From NCBI GenBank assembly GCA_946535685.1, contig CAMNDR010000100.1:1-5197 (forward strand): a DNA stretch of 5,197 nucleotides, in the 5' to 3' direction. The stretch's first letter is position 1; every line of letters begins with the position of its first letter. This DNA comes from an uncultured Clostridia bacterium. Its GTDB lineage: Bacteria; Bacillota; Clostridia; Oscillospirales; Ruminococcaceae. Position numbers and translations under genes: made by a program. Of this stretch, positions 4,429 to 5,197 are shown one piece after another. The notes under the pieces were generated by a model. That model was not told the DNA's origin. It worked only from the letters and a program-made list of their open reading frames with translations, and made no database searches.

Positions 4429-5197
4429 ATGAAAGCAAGAATTACAGCAGGTCTGACGGCACTTGCCATGCTCTGCGCATCCGTACCGATGGCGGTGCTT
4501 CCGGCGGTCACGGCATCTGCAGCGGATTACACCATAGAAACCTACGGCGACCTGACGATTGGCAAATACCCGACCTATGTTGCAATTGTTGGGTGTAACG
4601 AATATGTGGAGACAGTTGAAATCCCGGCGACCATTGACGGACTGCCAGTCATCAGCTTTGGCGGGGACTTCTATGGCTGTTCTTTCACAAGCATCACGCT
4701 CCCGGAAAGCATCATCAGCATCGGCTCACATGCCTTTCTGGGCTGTAACAAGCTCGAAGAGATCGTTCTGCCGGATAGTGTACAGGATATCGGAGAAGAT
4801 GCATTCTACTGTTGCAGATTGCTCAAAAGCGTCAAGCTGCCAAAATATCTGAAAACGATCAAGGAGCATACATTTTATACCTGCACAAGTCTGACCTCTA
4901 TCGAGATACCGGAAACAGTGACTGAGATCGAAATGTCTGCATTTTATGAGTCAGGGCTGACCTCGGTTACAATACCGGCGAATGTCAAGGTCGGCAGCAG
5001 TGCATTCAGTAAGTGTGAGCAGCTTGAAACCGCAAAGCTTGGCAAGGGTGTGAAACTCGATCATAGCTGCTTCCAGAAATGTCCGTCGTTGACCTCTGTA
5101 ACACTGCCGGAGGATATCGAAACGATTCCGAATGGCTGCTTTAGTGACTGTGAAAGTCTGACATCTATCAACATTCCGAATACGGTCACAAAGATTG
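4429..5197 (+). CDS. Secreted BspA-type leucine-rich-repeat protein (LRR_5), 3' end outside window
   Basis: 256 complete codons are visible and the frame is still open at the right edge. A Sec signal peptide has a basic start (MKAR), a hydrophobic core and a likely cleavage after the ASA at residue 31. From about residue 58 the mature part is a run of about nine 20-24-residue repeats of the BspA/TpLRR kind, each with a strand such as LTSVTLP or LEEIVLP, then a segment like DSVQDIGEDAFYCC with the conserved IG..AF and terminal Cys. Two repeats, beginning LTSVTIP and LETAKLG, lack about two residues before the AF/CF motif. Such proteins are exported and often attached to the cell surface through C-terminal modules. 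In Ruminococcus some carry dockerins, but the relevant end is not in view. AAAGGGGGA (4414-4422) lies six bases before the ATG. The gene is visibly lower in GC than the germination genes. The family is certain; binding partner and role are unknown. Confidence 0.92.
   Translation, partial: MKARITAGLTALAMLCASVPMAVLPAVTASAADYTIETYGDLTIGKYPTYVAIVGCNEYVETVEIPATIDGLPVISFGGDFYGCSFTSITLPESIISIGSHAFLGCNKLEEIVLPDSVQDIGEDAFYCCRLLKSVKLPKYLKTIKEHTFYTCTSLTSIEIPETVTEIEMSAFYESGLTSVTIPANVKVGSSAFSKCEQLETAKLGKGVKLDHSCFQKCPSLTSVTLPEDIETIPNGCFSDCESLTSINIPNTVTKI

Overview
The window looks like the chromosome of an anaerobic, endospore-forming Firmicute of the Ruminococcus/Oscillospiraceae type. This is an inference from three things: the tail of a GerAB/GerC-type spore-germination cluster, a meso-diaminopimelate dehydrogenase of the one-step lysine/peptidoglycan branch, and a secreted BspA-like leucine-rich-repeat protein of a kind common in gut Ruminococcus. 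Base composition is uneven. The germination genes are strikingly GC-rich, the genes in the middle are moderate, and the LRR gene and the spacer before it are much more AT-rich.

Layout. (1) Positions 2-1566, plus strand: the C-terminal two thirds of a multi-pass GerAB-like permease, overlapping by an ATGA junction a short GerC-like lipoprotein. The first reads in from the left edge of the window. A hairpin terminator closes this operon. (2) Positions 1567-1911: a 345-base convergent spacer with no gene. It contains the terminator, a compact element of about 172 bp made almost wholly of perfect short-loop hairpins bounded by inverted repeats, and two further GC-rich hairpins. (3) Positions 1912-2874, minus strand: a zinc-ribbon protein with Sel1-like repeats at its C-terminus, of unknown function, with its own promoter. 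(4) Positions 3065-4054, minus strand: ddh, with a canonical terminator and a near-consensus promoter whose spacer is an almost perfect 18-bp palindrome. (5) Positions 4055-4428: a divergent AT-rich spacer carrying the promoters of ddh and of the LRR gene. (6) Positions 4429 to the right edge, plus strand: a secreted LRR_5 (BspA-type) protein, cut by the window.

The permease and the lipoprotein would act together as B and C subunits of a nutrient germinant receptor in the spore inner membrane. ddh makes meso-DAP for the cell wall and lysine. It is a separate transcription unit and is not tied to the others by operon structure. No CRISPR array, toxin-antitoxin pair, transposase, tRNA or rRNA is visible. 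The least ordinary thing here is the hairpin-array element at 1613-1784.
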